Shown here in pieces: positions 8,957 through 18,303 of a stretch of DNA of 64,000 nt. The stretch is from an uncultured Opitutia bacterium (GTDB taxonomy: Bacteria; Verrucomicrobiota; Verrucomicrobiia; Opitutales; Opitutaceae), in assembly GCA_903834135.1 (NCBI GenBank), contig CAILHZ010000008.1, positions 113,847 through 177,846 of the forward strand. Direction: 5' to 3'. Position numbers and translations under genes: made by a program. The notes under the pieces were generated by a model, which worked only from the letters and a program-made list of their open reading frames with translations, searched no databases and had not been told where the DNA came from. The number at the start of each line of letters is the position of its first letter. Position 1 is the stretch's first letter.

Positions 8957-10524
8957 TGTTAACACGTCTTTTTTCGAGATCTCATATCTACACAAGCCTA
9001 GGTTTAGGATGTGCTTTATTGTTTGCATGCTTAGTGATTCGCTTTTGGCACCCCGCTTACGGCTTTACTTCATTTCTACAAATGGACACTTCAAGTGATC
9101 CAGGAAAGATTGCTGCTTTTAAAGACGAGCCCATTTATATTTACAAAGATACGGGTGGCTATGATGGCCAGTATTATGCCCAGATAGCCTATCATCCCCT
9201 GCTTAATGCTAAGGAATTAGTACCAGCTATGGATAGCCTGTCTTACCGAGCTAGGCGCATTCTACCTTCTGCCTTAGCCTATATTTTCGCTTTAGGTAAA
9301 CCCTACTGGATTGTACAAGTCTACTGCCTACTTAATTGCGCGGCTTGGTTTTTTCTAGCCACCATTTTATGGCGTATTCTTTCAGTGAACGATCTGCGTA
9401 GTCTAATTACGTGGATTGGGGTTATGTTTTCAGCTGGGGCACTAGAAAGTGTACGCCTAGCGCTCACCGATTTAATCGCTTTGTGTATTTTAGCTGCAGG
9501 AATCCTTGCACTAGAGAGAAATAAAAAAACAAAGGCCGCTTATTTATTTGCAGCAGCAGGGCTGTGCAGGGAAACAGCTCTCTTAAGTGTAAGTGTCTTC
9601 TGTAATATAAAACCGGGCGAGAAATGGGTAACAAAAAACCGCATTAAGTTAATTTTAATAAGCGTTTTGCCTCTTAGCCTTTGGCTTTTATATATTCGTT
9701 ATCAAACAGGTATAATCGATTCAGGCATTGGTAACCTCACTTGGCCCCTATCAGCCTATGTCGTTAAATGGAATGCAACTATAGATGCATTTTATTGGAA
9801 TGCGGATTTTTCACTTACTCTTACTACACTCCTTGCATTAATTGGGCTAAGCACTCAGGCACTCTACATTTTACGCAACTTTGAAATTTCTAGTCTATGG
9901 TGGCGTCTAGGTTTTGCTTACTCAGCACTTATGCTCTTTTTAGGCCAAGCGGTATGGGAGGGCTTTCCTGGTGCAGCTCAAAGAATTCTTCTACCCCTTA
10001 CCTTAGCGTTTAATGTTATAGCCCGAAGAAGACGTACAGGCTTTGTTGTTATTTTAATTGGTAATTTAACTGTCTTTTCTGGGCTATTAAATCTTAAGGA
10101 TGTACCTAGCGACTCCCATGAGCTTTCAGCAAGTAGACTAAATAGTGTAGCTTCAGTTATACATATTGAAGACGGCTTTTATGGCTGCGAAAGAACCTAC
10201 AAACATACCTGGTCATGGTGCAGTGGGCATGGAAAACTCAGCGTTGAAACATGGCCAAAAAATTCAGGTACTATTAATCTCGAATTTAAAATTCGTAGCC
10301 TCATACCCTGCCACGTGATTGCTAAAATAGATGGCAAAATCTGTTACTCAGGTGAGGTTACTCCAACTAAAAGTTCAGGCAGCTTGAAGCTTCCCTACAG
10401 AAGTGGATCTGCTGTTTTAGAATTTTCTACTGAAAGCCCTGGGGTCAGTGAGTCCTCTGATAGTCATGCAAGGCAACTCGCTTTTGCCCTATATGATGTT
10501 ACTGTTGTTTCTGTTACTCAATGA
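8956..10524 (+). CDS. Polytopic membrane glycan protein, YDGQYY type (paralogue of 5771-7384)
   Basis: A 522-residue protein with about ten hydrophobic segments and a soluble tail from about residue 404. It shares GYDGQYYAQIAY and SYRARRILP with the 5771-7384 protein, as well as a later VWEG(F/Y)PGAA motif, so the two are clear paralogues. The soluble tail (FYGCE...TWSW...INLEF) is a diverged copy of the module in the other two membrane proteins and lacks the NPHP signature. It overlaps the upstream GT-C gene by 1 bp and the downstream GT4 gene by 4 bp (ATGA). The function is not recognised; export or transfer of a lipid-linked sugar is a reasonable guess. Confidence 0.7.
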   Translation: MLTRLFSRSHIYTSLGLGCALLFACLVIRFWHPAYGFTSFLQMDTSSDPGKIAAFKDEPIYIYKDTGGYDGQYYAQIAYHPLLNAKELVPAMDSLSYRARRILPSALAYIFALGKPYWIVQVYCLLNCAAWFFLATILWRILSVNDLRSLITWIGVMFSAGALESVRLALTDLIALCILAAGILALERNKKTKAAYLFAAAGLCRETALLSVSVFCNIKPGEKWVTKNRIKLILISVLPLSLWLLYIRYQTGIIDSGIGNLTWPLSAYVVKWNATIDAFYWNADFSLTLTTLLALIGLSTQALYILRNFEISSLWWRLGFAYSALMLFLGQAVWEGFPGAAQRILLPLTLAFNVIARRRRTGFVVILIGNLTVFSGLLNLKDVPSDSHELSASRLNSVASVIHIEDGFYGCERTYKHTWSWCSGHGKLSVETWPKNSGTINLEFKIRSLIPCHVIAKIDGKICYSGEVTPTKSSGSLKLPYRSGSAVLEFSTESPGVSESSDSHARQLAFALYDVTVVSVTQ

Positions 10525-11687
10525 GTGCTCCACTCTTACTTGATCTCTCACACACAAGCCACACCCAGGCTAAAACGGGCATTCAACGTGTCGCGGGTGC
10601 TTTCCTAGCCCACGCAGCAACAGATACACGTGGCATAACCTATGATCCCTACTTAGGCCAGTGGAGGGCCTTAGAAGCCTGGGAATTAAATAATCTTAGC
10701 CGCACTACTCTGGCATCAAAACGGGGCGCTCGTTGGCCATTATCAGCTCAAATACGGGGTAACCTTAAGCGCCTAGTTAAAGCCAACCCATTACACCTCT
10801 TAGGAAGTGCTTTATTTGTACCGGAAGTTTTTTCTGCTAAAGTAGCTACTAGGTTGCCTGATTTATTCAAAGCAGTCAGTGGTCCACGCGTCGCACTCTT
10901 TCATGATGCAATTGCATTAAGTCATCCGGAATTTACACCCCAAGCAACTTTGGCAAGATTCCCTGCCTATCTGCAAGAGCTCGCACGCTTTGACGCAGTA
11001 GTCACTATTTCCGATTATTCTCGTACGCAGCTTTTAGACTACTGGAGTTGGGTTGGACTAAAAAACACTCCTCCTGTAAAAACAATACCTTTAGGAATAG
11101 ACATGCCTAGTGAGGTGAGTGCACCTAAACGAAGTGACCGCTTAAAAATACTTTGTGTTGGGAGTATTGAAGGTAGAAAAAATCACTTAGCATTATTGCA
11201 GGCATGCGAGATATTGTGGCAAAAAGGCTTAGACTTTGAGTTACACTTAATCGGCTTAGCCCAACATCAAACTGCTCACAAAGCACTGGCCTTGATTGCA
11301 GAGCTTAAGGCAAAAGCAAGACCACTTAATTATGCAGGAGCTGCAAGCGATGCTGCCAAAGAAGAAGCTTACCAGGCGTGTACTTTTAGCGTTTATCCAT
11401 CAATTGCAGAAGGCTACGGCTTACCCGTCGCTGAAAGTGTGGCACGCGGCAAACCCTGCGTATGTCTAACAAGTGGAGCACTCGGCGAAGTAGCCTTTGA
11501 AGGAGGCTGCCTTACCTTAAATTCAGTCGATAAAGACTCCTTAAGTAATGCTATAGAAAGACTCTTAACAACCCCATCCCTATTGACTTTACTCAGTGAG
11601 CAAGCTCGTGAAAGACCGATCAGAACTTGGAGTCAGTATGTACTCGAGGTAACAACTTGGCTTAAAGAGATTAAGCCAAACCAGTGA
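10521..11687 (+). CDS. GT4 family glycosyltransferase
   Basis: A 388-residue cytoplasmic GT-B enzyme. The N-terminus has the LLLDLSHTSHTQAKTGIQRV pattern common in Glycos_transf_4 domains. A donor-binding half begins near ILCVGSIEGRKNH and ends with the Ex7E motif in AEGYGLPVAESVARGKP. The start overlaps the upstream membrane gene by 4 bp, giving a coupled three-gene unit 7427-11687. A second enzyme of similar build lies at 12933-13952, with TGIQRV here aligning to SGLTRV there. Donor sugar and acceptor cannot be derived. Confidence 0.88.
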   Translation: MSAPLLLDLSHTSHTQAKTGIQRVAGAFLAHAATDTRGITYDPYLGQWRALEAWELNNLSRTTLASKRGARWPLSAQIRGNLKRLVKANPLHLLGSALFVPEVFSAKVATRLPDLFKAVSGPRVALFHDAIALSHPEFTPQATLARFPAYLQELARFDAVVTISDYSRTQLLDYWSWVGLKNTPPVKTIPLGIDMPSEVSAPKRSDRLKILCVGSIEGRKNHLALLQACEILWQKGLDFELHLIGLAQHQTAHKALALIAELKAKARPLNYAGAASDAAKEEAYQACTFSVYPSIAEGYGLPVAESVARGKPCVCLTSGALGEVAFEGGCLTLNSVDKDSLSNAIERLLTTPSLLTLLSEQARERPIRTWSQYVLEVTTWLKEIKPNQ

Positions 11688-11750
11688 TTTAAGTTAACAA
11701 TGACTCTCGCATTGCCTTTGAAGTGACCGGCACCTTAGGCTGATATTGGT

Positions 11751-12947
11751 ATGGGCCTATCTTTCTTTTCTAAAAGCAAAAATACAGTCGTAGCACGCTG
11801 TCAGGAGGACTACGCAACGACTATGCGTAAGCGGTATGCACCGTATTACCATGCCATGGATGCTCAGACAGGTACCCATATTCACCTAGATGGTAAGGAT
11901 ATGATCATGCTCTCAAGTAATGATTACCTAGGTCTATCCTTTCACCCTAAAGTAATCGAAGCATCGTGCGCAGCGATTCACAGGTGGGGTACCAGTACAA
12001 ATGGAGCACGCCCTTCTAATGGCTCACGCAGTTTTCATCTAGAACTCGAAAATAAACTTGCTGCATTTCTTGGTAAGGAAGCCTGCCATGTGCATGCAGC
12101 AGGTTACCTTTCATGTATGTCTGCGGTGGCCTCCTTCGCTCAAAAAGGAGATTTAATTTTTGCTGATAAGAATATTCATTCCTGCCTACTAGATGGAGCA
12201 AAAGCTTCTCTAGCCACAGTAGAGCGATTCTCTCACAATCGTCCTGATGACTTTCAAGAGATGGTTTCTACAGCAGCAAGTGACGCACCAAAATTCCTAA
12301 TCGCAGAGGGCGTCTATTCAATGGAAGGCCATATTGGTAGGTTACCAGAATTAATTAAAATCAGCGATAATTACAAATGCTTCAATATCATCGATGATGC
12401 ACACGGATTTGGCGTATTCGGAAAACAGGGTCGCGGTACAGTAGACCACTTTGGCCTAACTGATAAAATCGATATTATCTGCGGAAGTCTCTCTAAGTCC
12501 CTAGCAAGTACAGGTGGATTTGTGGCTGGATCTAGTGACGTAATCGAGTACATGCGCACCAACTCGAAGCAAACCATCTTTAGTGCAGCTTTAAGTCCAG
12601 GCCAAGCAGCAGCAGCGCAAACTTCACTTGAAATTATGCAAACTGAACCCGAGCATCTTAAAAAGCTTTGGGATAACACGCATCAGTATAAAGCTATCTT
12701 AAAGAATCTTGGGCTAGATATCTGGGAAAGTGAAAGTCCAGCTGTGCCGATTGTCCTTGGATCGAGGGATAAATGCTATCTGTTCTGGAAAGCACTACTT
12801 GAAAAAGGTGTCTTCACAGTTATGTCTATAGCCCCTGCTGTACCAGCTGGAAAAGACTTAATTAGAACCGCTATTTCAGCTCAGCATACCCCAGAACAAA
12901 TAGAACAAATTGGCCATGCTATGGCCTACGCTTTAAAGCGAATTTAG
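11751..12947 (+). CDS. AOS-family PLP enzyme (KBL / AONS / SPT-like)
   Basis: A 398-residue pyridoxal-phosphate enzyme of the alpha-oxoamine synthase family, which condenses an amino acid with an acyl-CoA (or acyl-ACP) and releases CO2. Visible family features are YLGLSFHPKVIEA near the N-terminus, NGARPSNGS, the cofactor aspartate in IIDDAHGFGVFG, and the Schiff-base lysine in GSLSKSLASTGGF. It could be a serine palmitoyltransferase-like, 2-amino-3-ketobutyrate CoA ligase-like or BioF-like enzyme; sequence alone does not separate these. No bio or sphingolipid genes are next to it. Its neighbours are glycosyltransferases, so a lipid anchor or modified amino sugar for the surface glycan is possible. 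Its end overlaps the convergent glycosyltransferase by 15 bp. Confidence 0.85.
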   Translation: MGLSFFSKSKNTVVARCQEDYATTMRKRYAPYYHAMDAQTGTHIHLDGKDMIMLSSNDYLGLSFHPKVIEASCAAIHRWGTSTNGARPSNGSRSFHLELENKLAAFLGKEACHVHAAGYLSCMSAVASFAQKGDLIFADKNIHSCLLDGAKASLATVERFSHNRPDDFQEMVSTAASDAPKFLIAEGVYSMEGHIGRLPELIKISDNYKCFNIIDDAHGFGVFGKQGRGTVDHFGLTDKIDIICGSLSKSLASTGGFVAGSSDVIEYMRTNSKQTIFSAALSPGQAAAAQTSLEIMQTEPEHLKKLWDNTHQYKAILKNLGLDIWESESPAVPIVLGSRDKCYLFWKALLEKGVFTVMSIAPAVPAGKDLIRTAISAQHTPEQIEQIGHAMAYALKRI

Positions 12948-13952
12948 TGTAGTTAAAATTAATTCTGCAGCATTCGCCCAGGTAGGTAAAGGTCGACTTT
13001 GAGCCTGGCTACGTAGCTCACTCAGTCGCCGAGGCTCTAGAATTAATGACCGCACTGCATCTGTCCATACAAGCAGATCATCCGCTTTGAGACTTAAACA
13101 GCCGCCTAAATCTGCATTCTCTTTTAAGACACTAAGATCGCTGCATATACACGGCACTCCGCTGTATAAAGATTCAAGTAAAGGAAGACCACAGCCTTCA
13201 GCACGTGTTGGAAATAAACTAGCACTGGCACGTGCATATAAAGCCTTCATTTGAGCATCTGAAAAATGCGCATGGAAATGAAGTTCTGGATAGCTACGAC
13301 TAGCCTCATTAATCTCATCAAGAATAGGTTTACCGAAATGAGGATTTACTCTTCCTGCAAAATGCATCTCGAATTTTAAGCCTTCATCCCAGAGTGTTTT
13401 ACATACCTGCAAAATAAGAGACTGGTTTTTACGCGGTTCAAGAATACCTACACATAAAAAACATACTTCAGAGGGCTGGGAAGTATGAGTCTGCCGCTCT
13501 TGCGTATTAAAATCTGCCCCAAGAGAAAGTAAATCCATCTTAGGAAAATCATTTATTCCCTGCCACTTCCAGAAAGCTAGAATATCTTGGCGCGAATACT
13601 CTGAAACTGAAAAGACACGCGTAAAGTGAGCGAGTAACTTCACGTACGTAGGATGGCGAGCGACACTCTTAGGCCACGTCATGTGCGGAAAACGAAGCGG
13701 AATTAAATCATGAAAAATGGCTGCTGTTTTACACGCCTTAGCTTCTAAAAAAGCAGTAATACCGGGGCGTTCGTCTTCACTAAAAAGTTCTGCGGTAATA
13801 AACCAGTCCTCTTGTGTAACTTGCTTATCCCAACTATCCCAGACGACAGGTGTAAAGCGCGATCCAAAGGCTGTGACTAAAGACTGACTTACCCGAGTCA
13901 AACCAGAGTGATGACTCGAAGCAGATGTTTTAGTGACATCAAAGTAAATCAT
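12933..13952 (-). CDS. GT4 family glycosyltransferase
   Basis: A 339-residue GT-B enzyme. The second half opens with FLCVGILEPRKNQSLIL and carries the Ex7E donor motif in AEGCGLPLLESLYSGVP. The N-terminal half is shorter than in the 10521-11687 enzyme but similarly organised (MIYFDVTKT...SGLTRVSQSL), so the two are probably distant paralogues. Its ATG overlaps the stop of the upstream gene (13949) by 4 bp, so both are translated from one mRNA. Role: sugar transfer in surface polysaccharide assembly, by context. Confidence 0.85.
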   Translation of the reverse strand: MIYFDVTKTSASSHHSGLTRVSQSLVTAFGSRFTPVVWDSWDKQVTQEDWFITAELFSEDERPGITAFLEAKACKTAAIFHDLIPLRFPHMTWPKSVARHPTYVKLLAHFTRVFSVSEYSRQDILAFWKWQGINDFPKMDLLSLGADFNTQERQTHTSQPSEVCFLCVGILEPRKNQSLILQVCKTLWDEGLKFEMHFAGRVNPHFGKPILDEINEASRSYPELHFHAHFSDAQMKALYARASASLFPTRAEGCGLPLLESLYSGVPCICSDLSVLKENADLGGCLSLKADDLLVWTDAVRSLILEPRRLSELRSQAQSRPLPTWANAAELILTTLNSL

Positions 13953-15160
13953 GAAGCAATCGCTTGCTGAAAGTGGGTAAATAAACGAGCTGCGTTATGA
14001 TGCGCATCAAAATTATCAATGACCCACTGCCTAGCTGCAATGCGCAAGTGTTCGGCATATGGATCATCCTGAGATAGCCTCTTAAGTGCGTCTACCCAGC
14101 GAGCGGGCTCATCTACAGGTAAAACAAGCCCACTTATACCATCAGTAATGGCTTCGGTAGTTGCTGCGGTTGGTGACGTAATGACAAGAACTCCAATCGA
14201 CATTGCTTCAGGAATAACATTAGGCAGTCCATCTCTGTCACCACTGGGTGCTATAACACCGGTATGCAGTAAAACGTCTGACTGTGATAAAGCAGTCCAG
14301 ACTTCATGCTGATTTAAATGACCTTCAAAGGTAACATCTGCAGCAATGCCTAAACTACCTGCAAGTTTTTCAAGCGTACTACGCAGAGGTCCCTCGCCTA
14401 CAATACGTGCTTTAAAAGGAATTCCAGAAGCCTTCAGGGCTGCATAAATACGCAACTGATGATCGATCCCCTTTTTATCAACAAGGCGCGCTATGCATAG
14501 AAGCCTAAGGGGTATACGCAGTGCACGCAGTGACTTAAGTGGTGCGATACGATCTAAGCCGCGTCTGATACAGTGAATGCGAGAATCCTCAATTCCGCGC
14601 TTAAGTAGCTCTGTGCGTCCCATCTGAGTTGAGGTGTGAATAAAGTAAGCAGGCTTTAATTTTTCATTTAACCACCAATCTCCACCATGTTCAAAAAGAT
14701 CATAGGCGTGTGCAGCAGCACTATAGCGGTGGCCATCAATTTGAGCGAAAATCCAGGCAGCTGTTGCAGGAGCTCCTCCCCATGCAGCGTGAATTAAAGT
14801 GGGACGATGTTTACGAAATTTTCTAGCGTAATAACACGCAAAACCTGCACCAAGCATGTTTTCCCAAAAGTTAATCCAGGAAGGTGCTTTGCGTGTCAGC
14901 AAACCTTTAAGTAACTGACCTAGTACTTTAGGCTTACGCATACCTTCATAGGGGATAAGCCAGAAAAGCGTAAGTAGTCTCCACATCGAAAAACGCGTAA
15001 CAGGCATACCACGAAACGAAGAAGCCCCACCAAACATCGAATATAACTCTAAGCTCACTCCCTTGGAGCGCATTGCAATGACTTCACGCTGCAGAAACGT
15101 TTCTGTTGGATTTGGAAACGTCGTAAACAAATACGCAATGACCGGAGTATCCGTAGGCAA
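13949..15160 (-). CDS. GT4 family glycosyltransferase, WcaL-like
   Basis: A 403-residue GT-B enzyme. The opening VIAYLFTTFPNPTETFLQREV is typical of the colanic-acid WcaL/AmsK-type branch of GT4. The donor half begins at LLCIARLVDKKGID, followed by ARIVGEGP, and ends with VIPEAMSIGV in place of the strict Ex7E. HTGVIAPSGDRDGLPNVIPE matches that branch well. It is first of a two-gene unit with the enzyme at 12933-13952 (4-bp ATGA overlap). Donor and acceptor are unknown. Confidence 0.87.
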   Translation of the reverse strand: MPTDTPVIAYLFTTFPNPTETFLQREVIAMRSKGVSLELYSMFGGASSFRGMPVTRFSMWRLLTLFWLIPYEGMRKPKVLGQLLKGLLTRKAPSWINFWENMLGAGFACYYARKFRKHRPTLIHAAWGGAPATAAWIFAQIDGHRYSAAAHAYDLFEHGGDWWLNEKLKPAYFIHTSTQMGRTELLKRGIEDSRIHCIRRGLDRIAPLKSLRALRIPLRLLCIARLVDKKGIDHQLRIYAALKASGIPFKARIVGEGPLRSTLEKLAGSLGIAADVTFEGHLNQHEVWTALSQSDVLLHTGVIAPSGDRDGLPNVIPEAMSIGVLVITSPTAATTEAITDGISGLVLPVDEPARWVDALKRLSQDDPYAEHLRIAARQWVIDNFDAHHNAARLFTHFQQAIAS

Positions 15161-15189
15161 GGTGTTAAGTTAGGCTATGCCATTAGGCC

Positions 15190-16488
15190 TCATCGAGCAG
15201 GACCCCAGCGGCGGGTGAAAGGATAATAAATAAATAAAGGGCGGCCTACAACATCAGGTGCAGGGACATAACCCCACACACGACCATCTGAACTATTTGA
15301 AGAGTTATCTCCCATAGCAAAAAAAGATCCTTCAGGAATAGTGAGTGTTTGGCCCGTATATAGATATCTTGCACCGTAAAGAGTTTCGCCTGCGGTATAA
15401 CCAGTGTATGGAGCTACTCGTTTAGCATTAAGATCAAATGATCTTGCACCAGTAATTGGCTTATTATTGCGATAAAGTACTGGGGACTTCACTTCGAGCA
15501 CATCGCCCGGCACTCCCACTAAACGCTTAATGTAGTACTGATCTTGGCCAATGGCAGCAATATTGCCTGTTTTAAAGACAAAGCCCTGACCCACTTGAGG
15601 TCTAAAAAAATGATAGCTTACACGGTCAACAAAAAGTTGATCTCCTGTCATGAGATCAAAACGTACAATAGGTTGCCCAGCTACAGCTTCTTTAGGTAGC
15701 GGCACAAGCACGGCAGGAATTAAAGAACTTGAGCTCTCATCGACCTTAATATCATGACGAATAAATTTCTGCTCAGTAACCATCTTATCCCAGTACTGAT
15801 CAAAGGCCTCACGGGTTCCGAAGATTGTCTCGATCATTAATTTATCAAAATCACTGAAGTCCTCAGGAACACGCACCGTAGTTGCATCTCCATCAACATA
15901 AAAGGTGTACTCGCGGTAAATCGCTGAAGTCATACGCCAAGTACGTCCACTCTTTAGGGTGTAACCCATACGACCCTTACCAATGAAGGTTGCCGAAATA
16001 GCACCCGACTTGGGAGCAACTGCTTCACAGCGCTCTGCACCAAATGCAGCCATACGTATCACACGTTCAACAGAGCCTGGAGCAACAGTGCCTGGAGGGA
16101 AATTTTCCGCAGTCATACCGTAATAGGTAGGCCACATCGAATTAGTCGGTATCTTAAAGGGCTGAACAAAATACGTTCTAATCCCTAAAATAACGATCGC
16201 TGCGACTAGAAAGAATTCAATATTTTCTGTAAGAGAGGTCTTAGGATAAATCGAGTCTCCTGTTTTTTGAAGTATACCCTCTAAGGATTCGATCCCTAGT
16301 TTAATTTTTCCAACATCTGCTTTTTCTTTAAGAAGCACACGTAAGGCTGCACGTCTTTGATCAAGTTCTTGAAGCTCATTAGCTCTGAGTACATCTCGTC
16401 TAAAATGCCATACCTTGTCGGCAAGCTCCAACCAGTTAACGGCATTTTGCCGCATTTTCTTTTCTTGGGATGCAAATAATCCAAACAC
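15190..16488 (-). CDS. lepB: Signal peptidase I, enlarged form
   Basis: A 432-residue type I signal peptidase, which cleaves Sec signal peptides on the periplasmic side of the inner membrane. One membrane segment lies at about 91-107. It is followed by the catalytic serine in PTNSMWPT (Ser117) and the general-base lysine in YYIKRLVGVPGD (Lys321), then the C-terminal GDNSSNSSDGR box. About 200 residues separate Ser and Lys, much more than in E. coli LepB, because of a large insertion (about 125-275). A charged 90-residue N-terminal extension precedes the membrane segment. It starts with GTG at 16488 and lies 15 bp downstream of lepA, the classical lepA-lepB order. Confidence 0.93.
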   Translation of the reverse strand: MFGLFASQEKKMRQNAVNWLELADKVWHFRRDVLRANELQELDQRRAALRVLLKEKADVGKIKLGIESLEGILQKTGDSIYPKTSLTENIEFFLVAAIVILGIRTYFVQPFKIPTNSMWPTYYGMTAENFPPGTVAPGSVERVIRMAAFGAERCEAVAPKSGAISATFIGKGRMGYTLKSGRTWRMTSAIYREYTFYVDGDATTVRVPEDFSDFDKLMIETIFGTREAFDQYWDKMVTEQKFIRHDIKVDESSSSLIPAVLVPLPKEAVAGQPIVRFDLMTGDQLFVDRVSYHFFRPQVGQGFVFKTGNIAAIGQDQYYIKRLVGVPGDVLEVKSPVLYRNNKPITGARSFDLNAKRVAPYTGYTAGETLYGARYLYTGQTLTIPEGSFFAMGDNSSNSSDGRVWGYVPAPDVVGRPLFIYYPFTRRWGPAR

Positions 16489-16503
16489 GAGTAAGCCTTT
16501 AAA

Positions 16504-18300
16504 TTATTGATTTTTGAGGACCTGAATAAATGCGTCTGAGGGAATGGAGACTTTACCAAACTGTTTCATCTTCTTTTTACCTTCTTTTTGTTTATCTAAG
16601 AGTTTTCTCTTTCTAGAGATATCACCACCGTAACATTTAGCAGTCACATCTTTGCGCATTTCCTTAACGTTGTCACGAGCGATCACCTTACCACCTATGG
16701 CAGCCTGGATCGCGACTTTAAACATTTGAGGAGGTATAATTTTAGCTAGCCGTTCACAAAATTCACGGCCGCGGCCATCTGCCTTGTCACGGTGTACAAT
16801 ACTTGCAAAAGCGTCCACAGGATCACCGTTTACTAATATTTCCATCTTCACTAGATCAGAAACTCGATATTCACCTGGTTCATAATCCATTGAACCGTAT
16901 CCGTGGGTTACACTCTTTAATCGGTCATTAAAATCGACTAAGATTTCATTTAAAGGAAGTGCACAGGTAAGCATGACCCTATTGGCATCGAGCGTATCGG
17001 TATGATCAACCGTTCCACGCTTCTCCATGATCATTGCCAGGATATCACCCATCGAATCATTAGGAATATGAATCGAGGCCTTAATTGTAGGCTCACTAAT
17101 TTGCTCAATAATTCCTGCATCCGGTAAATTTACAGGATTATCGACTTCCATTAATTCGCCAGCGTAAGTCTTAACCTTATAAATAACGCTTGGGTATGTA
17201 GAAATAATATCCACATCGTGCTCACGGCGTATACGCTCCTGGATAATTTCCATATGAAGCAGTCCTAAAAAGCCGCAACGAAAACCAAAGCCTAAAGCGA
17301 CTGAACTTTCTGAGGAATATACAAAAGCAGAATCATTTAATCGTAAACGGCCTAGGGCAGCCTTCAATTTTTCGTAGTCATTACTATCAATCGGATAAAG
17401 ACCACAAAACACCATCGGTCTTACCTCTTTATAGCCCGGCAACATTTCTGTAGCGGCTTTATTTGCAAGAGTAATGGTATCTCCTGTTTTAATATCCGAA
17501 GGCTCTTTAATACTGGAAACAATATAGCCCACATCACCCGGCCCAAGGGATGCAATCTTTTCCATCTTAGGCATGAAAATACCCACTTCTTTTACTTCAG
17601 CTTTCTGGCCAGTACTCATCAGAAGCATCATATCTCCCGCTTTGATAGTACCTGAGAACATACGCACATAGGCGATTACACCTCGGTAAGAATCGTAAAT
17701 TGAATCAAACACTAAGCAGCGAGGTTGTTTATACTCTGTCCACCGTGGAGGTGGTATACGACTTATAACCGCTTCTAAAATATCCGTGATACCGATACCA
17801 GATTTACCACTGGCAAGAATCACTTCTTCTTCTGGAATAGTTAAAATATCTTCGAGCTGCTTAATGCACATTTCCAAATTTGCGCTTGGCAGATCAATTT
17901 TATTGATAACAGGAATTACTTTTAATTTCTGCGCGAACGCAAGGTGTGCATTAGCAACGGTCTGAGCCTCTACGCCCTGGGCTGCATCGATTAAAAGTAA
18001 CGCCCCTTCACAGGCAGCTAAACTCCGGGATACCTCGTAGGAAAAATCTACGTGGCCAGGAGTATCCATCAAATTAAGTTTATAGGTTATACCATCTTTT
18101 GCCTTATAATGCATAGTCACGGGATGTGACTTGATAGTAATACCGCGCTCCTTTTCTAAATCCATGGAATCCAAATGCTGTGCAGTAAGCACACGGTCGG
18201 AGACTGTATTAGTCTGTTGAAGCAAGCGGTCAGACAAAGTCGTCTTACCGTGGTCAACGTGAGCGATGATACAAAAATTGCGTGTGTACAGTTCAGACAT
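16504..18300 (-). CDS. lepA: Elongation factor 4 (back-translocating GTPase)
   Basis: A 598-residue translational GTPase with the LepA domain order: G domain with AHVDHGKTT (P-loop), DTPGHVDF and NKIDLP; an EF-Tu-like beta domain; EF-G-like domains; and the LepA-specific basic C-terminus. Length and ends match the family. LepA acts on stalled or misregistered ribosomes. It starts with ATG 4 bp after the fabD stop and is followed 15 bp later by lepB, so fabD-lepA-lepB is one operon. Confidence 0.97.
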   Translation of the reverse strand: MSELYTRNFCIIAHVDHGKTTLSDRLLQQTNTVSDRVLTAQHLDSMDLEKERGITIKSHPVTMHYKAKDGITYKLNLMDTPGHVDFSYEVSRSLAACEGALLLIDAAQGVEAQTVANAHLAFAQKLKVIPVINKIDLPSANLEMCIKQLEDILTIPEEEVILASGKSGIGITDILEAVISRIPPPRWTEYKQPRCLVFDSIYDSYRGVIAYVRMFSGTIKAGDMMLLMSTGQKAEVKEVGIFMPKMEKIASLGPGDVGYIVSSIKEPSDIKTGDTITLANKAATEMLPGYKEVRPMVFCGLYPIDSNDYEKLKAALGRLRLNDSAFVYSSESSVALGFGFRCGFLGLLHMEIIQERIRREHDVDIISTYPSVIYKVKTYAGELMEVDNPVNLPDAGIIEQISEPTIKASIHIPNDSMGDILAMIMEKRGTVDHTDTLDANRVMLTCALPLNEILVDFNDRLKSVTHGYGSMDYEPGEYRVSDLVKMEILVNGDPVDAFASIVHRDKADGRGREFCERLAKIIPPQMFKVAIQAAIGGKVIARDNVKEMRKDVTAKCYGGDISRKRKLLDKQKEGKKKMKQFGKVSIPSDAFIQVLKNQ

Positions 18301-18303
18301 GGA

